Below, piece by piece: positions 62,979 through 64,000 of a stretch of DNA of 64,000 nucleotides; within the stretch, counting starts at the first letter, position 1, and each line of letters starts with the position of its first letter. Source of the DNA: an uncultured Clostridium sp. (lineage in GTDB: Bacteria; Bacillota; Clostridia; Peptostreptococcales; Peptostreptococcaceae); contig CAMBXR010000001.1 of assembly GCA_945871955.1 (NCBI GenBank), positions 162,513-226,512 of the forward strand, read 5' to 3'. The translations under genes and the position numbers were made by a program. The notes under the pieces were generated by a model. That model searched no databases and was not told where the DNA came from. It was given only the letters and a program-made list of their open reading frames with translations.

Positions 62979-64000
62979 CTATTTTCTTATAACTTTTATT
63001 CCTGTGTCATGTCCATTTAAGTCAAATACTTCTAAAGTATTATCTTCTACTCTTTCTATAGATAATGCTAAAGTTTCATTTTTGATATATTCATCAAAGT
63101 TTGCTAAAGCAGTAGCTATTTCATCATCTGAACAGTATTTTATATCTATATTATCTAGTACTTCAAAGTTGCTAGATTTTCTTAATTGTTGTACTTTTGA
63201 TATGAATTCTCTTGCATAACCTTCTTCTATTAACTCAGTAGTTAAGTGAGTATCAAGTATTACGAATATGTTGTTTTCCATACATACATCGAAACCTTCT
63301 TTAGAAGATATGTTTATTAATACATCATCTTTTCCAAATTCAAATTCTTCTCCAGCTAAATCAACAGTTACTTTTTCTCCAGCTTCTAATTTAGGTACTA
63401 TTTCATTAGCACTTAATTTACCTAAAGCACCAGCGAACATTCCCATTTTTTTACCTAAAACTGGTCCTAAAACTTTGAAGTTAGGTTTTAAGCTGTAGTT
63501 CATATATTCACTTAAGTCTGAAGCAAATACAACTTCTTTAACATTAAGCTCTTCTTTTATTAAATCTACAACGTCATTTATTTTAGTTTCATATTTTCCA
63601 TCAACTAATACTTTTTGGATTGGTTGACGAACTTTTATTTTACTTTCTTCTCTAGATGCTCTACCTAAAGTAACTAAAGCTTGAGTTATTTCCATTTTTT
63701 CTTCTAATTCTAAATCTATTAACTCTTCGTTAGCTCTTGGATAAGATGCTAAGTGTACTGATTCTTCATTAGTTAAATCTCTGTAGATTTCTTCTGATAA
63801 GTATGGAGCAAATGGAGCTATTAATCTACAAAGTTCTGTTAATAATTCGTAAGTAGTATTGTATACTGCTTTTTTATCTTCTGTTAATTCAGTAGCCCAG
63901 AATCTTCTTCTTGAACGTCTTATATACCAGTTAGATAAATCATCATTTATAAATGCTTGTATACTTCTTATAGTTTTATTAACTTCGAATATTTCTAAGT
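62979..64000 (-). CDS. ileS: Isoleucyl-tRNA synthetase, C-terminal third (cut by right window edge)
   Basis: Charges tRNA-Ile. The frame runs uninterrupted from the right edge to the stop, about 340 residues; the catalytic and editing domains lie outside. The anticodon-binding domain has NDDLSNWYIRRSRRRFW and APFAPYLSEEIY. It continues with LGRASREESKIKVRQPIQKV and a C-terminal domain ending IKVIRK. There is no CxxC zinc finger, so this is the type-2 (eukaryote-like) form rather than the classical bacterial one. A start at 63695 would be internal and is not used. Confidence 0.95.
   Translation of the reverse strand, partial: LEIFEVNKTIRSIQAFINDDLSNWYIRRSRRRFWATELTEDKKAVYNTTYELLTELCRLIAPFAPYLSEEIYRDLTNEESVHLASYPRANEELIDLELEEKMEITQALVTLGRASREESKIKVRQPIQKVLVDGKYETKINDVVDLIKEELNVKEVVFASDLSEYMNYSLKPNFKVLGPVLGKKMGMFAGALGKLSANEIVPKLEAGEKVTVDLAGEEFEFGKDDVLINISSKEGFDVCMENNIFVILDTHLTTELIEEGYAREFISKVQQLRKSSNFEVLDNIDIKYCSDDEIATALANFDEYIKNETLALSIERVEDNTLEVFDLNGHDTGIKVIRK

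Noticed and set aside
63004..63498. Plus-strand frames opposite ileS
   Set aside because: They are antisense to the conserved ileS coding sequence.

Overview
The window is an AT-rich stretch of a Firmicutes chromosome, most likely an endospore-forming Clostridia of the Peptostreptococcaceae type (Clostridioides/Paraclostridium/Romboutsia relatives). This rests on three things seen in the sequence. There is a complete spoIIIA operon plus ylbJ and spoVM. The gene order matches the Bacillus/Clostridium ylb, ylo and prp blocks. The isoleucyl-tRNA synthetase has a type-2 C-terminus. The species cannot be fixed from sequence alone. No rRNA, tRNA, CRISPR array, transposase or phage gene was found, and almost every gene is housekeeping.

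Layout. 1-5,400: isoprenoid and DNA-repair block on the minus strand (nusB, a TsaD-like paralogue, xseA, xseB, ispA, a DUF212 membrane protein, then dxs running off the left edge). 5,400-11,090: an Asp23-family gene and spoIIIAA-AH, which encode the forespore-mother cell channel. 11,220-13,970: three plus-strand genes (a membrane HExxH protease, a duplicated membrane protein, yaaA). 14,000-21,900: plsX, rpmF, DUF177, ackA, tmcAL, ylbJ, a coiled-coil protein, coaD, rsmD. 21,900-31,450: recG, fakA, an Asp23-like gene, rpmB, the tiny spoVM gene, a surface 5'-nucleotidase, thiN, rpe, rsgA. 31,600-46,040: the prkC/prpC kinase-phosphatase pair, then a long minus-strand run of rRNA methylation, translation-start and replication-restart genes (rlmN, rsmB, fmt, def, priA, coaBC, rpoZ, gmk, yicC, dapF).

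46,200-55,000 is the most accessory part: rqcH, two tandem paralogous secreted GH25 lysozymes with SH3 and FN3-like domains, and a solitary OLD-family ATPase-TOPRIM nuclease that may be a defence gene. 55,000-64,000: a PyrR-attenuated pyrR-uraA operon, lspA-rluD, a polysaccharide deacetylase, a DksA-like protein, mtnN, degV (a FakB-type fatty-acid binding protein) divergent from a TetR regulator over a perfect palindrome, and the C-terminal third of ileS at the right edge.

How the parts connect. FakA (24 kb) and the DegV protein (61 kb) may be partners in fatty-acid phosphorylation, with PlsX (14 kb) as the next step toward phospholipid. SpoIIIA, YlbJ and SpoVM belong to spore formation. PrkC, PrpC and RsgA form the usual phospho-signalling and ribosome-assembly set. 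Items most worth a second look are an apparent AUU start codon for spoIIIAF, the 25-codon spoVM gene, an unusual structured leader before the second lysozyme gene that could hide its Shine-Dalgarno sequence, the lone OLD nuclease, and the TetR/DegV operator.
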